NCBI GenBank assembly: GCA_003556955.1
Contig: PWQB01000439.1
Span: 1 to 6,879, forward strand
Source of the DNA: Nostocaceae cyanobacterium CSSed10_463m
GTDB taxonomy: Bacteria; Cyanobacteriota; Cyanobacteriia; Cyanobacteriales; Nostocaceae
Direction of reading: 5' to 3'
Length of the DNA: 6,879 nucleotides
Below the pieces are notes generated by a model. That model made no database searches. It was not told the DNA's origin and worked only from the letters and a program-made list of their open reading frames with translations. Below are positions 6,196-6,879 of the stretch, piece after piece. How positions within the stretch are numbered: the first letter of the stretch is position 1; each line of letters begins with the position of its first letter. Position numbers and translations under genes: made by a program.

Positions 6196-6349
6196 GGTCA
6201 TTATCTTCTGAAAGTGAGCGATTATACTTCTGCAAGCAAGTGAAGGCACTCTTGTGTACTTTAGGGCTGTAATCACTGGCTCGATATTTTGATTATCTGA
6301 ATTTATGGATGGGAATAGTTCAGGAGAAATCAGGACTATAAAAATTAGA

Positions 6350-6394
6350 TAAATTACCTAAATAGAGATAAATTCAGGTAAATTCAGTTAAATT
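6350..6394. promoter_or_regulatory. Five TAAAT elements phased at about 10 bp
   Basis: TAAAT begins at 6350, 6359, 6369, 6379 and 6389, spacing 9-10-10-10 bp. The last three are part of a clear 10-bp tandem repeat, TAAATTCAGG / TAAATTCAGT / TAAATTCGGG (6369-6398). One helical turn per unit would put all elements on one DNA face, giving intrinsic curvature or a cooperative protein site. It lies about 150-200 bp upstream of the exported-protein start and just beyond the pntB terminator, so it may belong to that gene's promoter region. The protein partner is unknown, and no clear -10/-35 pair was found between it and the gene. Confidence 0.4.
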
Positions 6395-6401
6395 CGGGGG
6401 C

Positions 6402-6437
6402 AAAAAAAAGTAGAGACATTGCATGGAATGTCTCTAC
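6402..6437 (-). terminator. pntB intrinsic terminator made from a dispersed GTAGAGACATT repeat
   Basis: AATGTCTCTAC (6427-6437) and GTAGAGACATT (6410-6420) are perfect 11-bp complements with a 6-nt loop. On the minus strand the stem is followed directly by eight T (complement of A at 6402-6409). It lies 53 bp beyond the pntB stop. That is a textbook Rho-independent terminator for pntB. The arms match the GTAGAGAC...GTCTCTAC palindromic repeat that is dispersed in Nostoc-type genomes, so the terminator appears to be a repeat copy. Confidence 0.8.
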
Positions 6438-6489
6438 AGTTTCGTCTAATTAATCGAACAATTCTTTCCTCCGCGTCTGGAGCGGTTGG

Positions 6490-6879
6490 TTACAGCTGCT
6501 TCACTTCTGCAACTAACTTAGAAACCATATCCTTAGCACTACCAAAAAGCATGGTAGTTTTTTCCTTGTAGAACAATTCATTATCTACACCGGCAAAACC
6601 CGTACTCATCCCACGCTTAATTACAATTGTTTGCTTTGCCCGATCTACTTCCAAAATCGGCATACCATAAATCGGACTATTGGCATCACTACGCGCCGCC
6701 GGATTCACCACATCATTAGCCCCAATTACCAAAGCCACATCCGCAGCTTCCAATTGAGGATTGATATCATCCATGTCATACAACTGAGTATAAGCCACAT
6801 TAGCCTCAGCCAATAACACATTCATGTGTCCTGGCATTCTTCCCGCTACAGGGTGAATGGCATACTTAACATCAACACC
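6490..6879 (-). CDS. pntB: NAD(P) transhydrogenase subunit beta (PntB), C-terminal part, cut by window edge
   Basis: The open frame runs without interruption from the right edge, so the N-terminal part (membrane helices) is outside the window. The visible 129 residues are domain III, the NADP(H)-binding domain facing the cytoplasm. Family landmarks are AIHPVAGRMPGHMNVLLAEA, then VALVIGANDVVNPAA, then PILEVDRAKQTIVIKRGMST, FAGVDNELF and MLFGSAKDM near the end. These closely follow the Escherichia coli PntB C-terminus. The enzyme couples proton movement across the membrane to hydride transfer between NADH and NADP+. The partner pntA gene(s) would be expected upstream, outside the window. The stop is TAA. 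The ATG at 6835-6837 is an internal methionine, not a start. Confidence 0.96.
   Translation of the reverse strand, partial: GVDVKYAIHPVAGRMPGHMNVLLAEANVAYTQLYDMDDINPQLEAADVALVIGANDVVNPAARSDANSPIYGMPILEVDRAKQTIVIKRGMSTGFAGVDNELFYKEKTTMLFGSAKDMVSKLVAEVKQL

Noticed and set aside
6196..6276. GTG start for the exported protein, adding 27 residues
   Set aside because: It would bury the signal peptide behind a non-hydrophobic extension. The ATG at 6195 starts a textbook signal peptide and has AGAAG at suitable distance.
6369..6398. Pho-box-like direct repeats
   Set aside because: Cyanobacterial Pho boxes are 8-bp CTTAACCT-like units at 11-bp period. Here the units are 10 bp and read CTGAATTTA, so the match is poor.
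6631..6816. A 61-codon plus-strand frame opposite pntB
   Set aside because: It is antisense to a conserved enzyme domain, and its His/Ile-rich composition is not protein-like.

Overview
The window looks like a chromosomal segment of a filamentous, Nostoc/Anabaena-type cyanobacterium. The evidence is a near-canonical petN (cytochrome b6f subunit VIII), two HIP1 octamers (GCGATCGC), a multi-GAF histidine kinase of cyanobacterial style, a long pentapeptide-repeat protein, and short dispersed hairpin repeats of the kind common between Nostocales genes (GTAGGTTGGGT..., GTAGGGACA..., GTAGAGACATT...). The species assignment is inferred; no rRNA or tRNA is present.

Layout: positions 1-90 hold a nested inverted repeat. 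Positions 254-512 hold a compact plus-strand pair, petN and a 53-codon membrane-anchored basic protein, 7 bp apart and probably cotranscribed. A weak hairpin with a T-tract and a dispersed 9-bp-stem repeat follow. Positions 728-3790 encode a 1020-residue orphan sensor histidine kinase with four tandem GAF domains. GAF1 carries both cysteines expected of a DXCF-type cyanobacteriochrome, GAF2 has a Cys-Tyr at the chromophore position, and GAF3 and GAF4 have lost the cysteine. The kinase converges, across 38 bp, on a minus-strand pentapeptide-repeat protein (3829-5553) with an N-terminal coiled coil. Upstream of that lies a minus-strand small exported protein (5728-6195) with its own terminator. 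At the right edge is the 3' end of pntB (6490-6879, minus, truncated by the window), the beta subunit of proton-translocating NAD(P) transhydrogenase. Its intrinsic terminator is built from a dispersed repeat.

How the parts relate: petN and pntB are housekeeping bioenergetic genes (photosynthetic electron transport and NADPH/NADH balance). The genes between them are accessory: a possible light sensor, a repeat scaffold and a secreted protein. No cognate response regulator is visible, and nothing shows that the accessory genes form one pathway. Each minus-strand gene appears to be its own unit: pntB and the exported gene each end in a recognisable terminator.

The most interesting item is the kinase, as a probable but untested cyanobacteriochrome within a degenerating GAF array. 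I do not see evidence for a wholly new multi-gene system.
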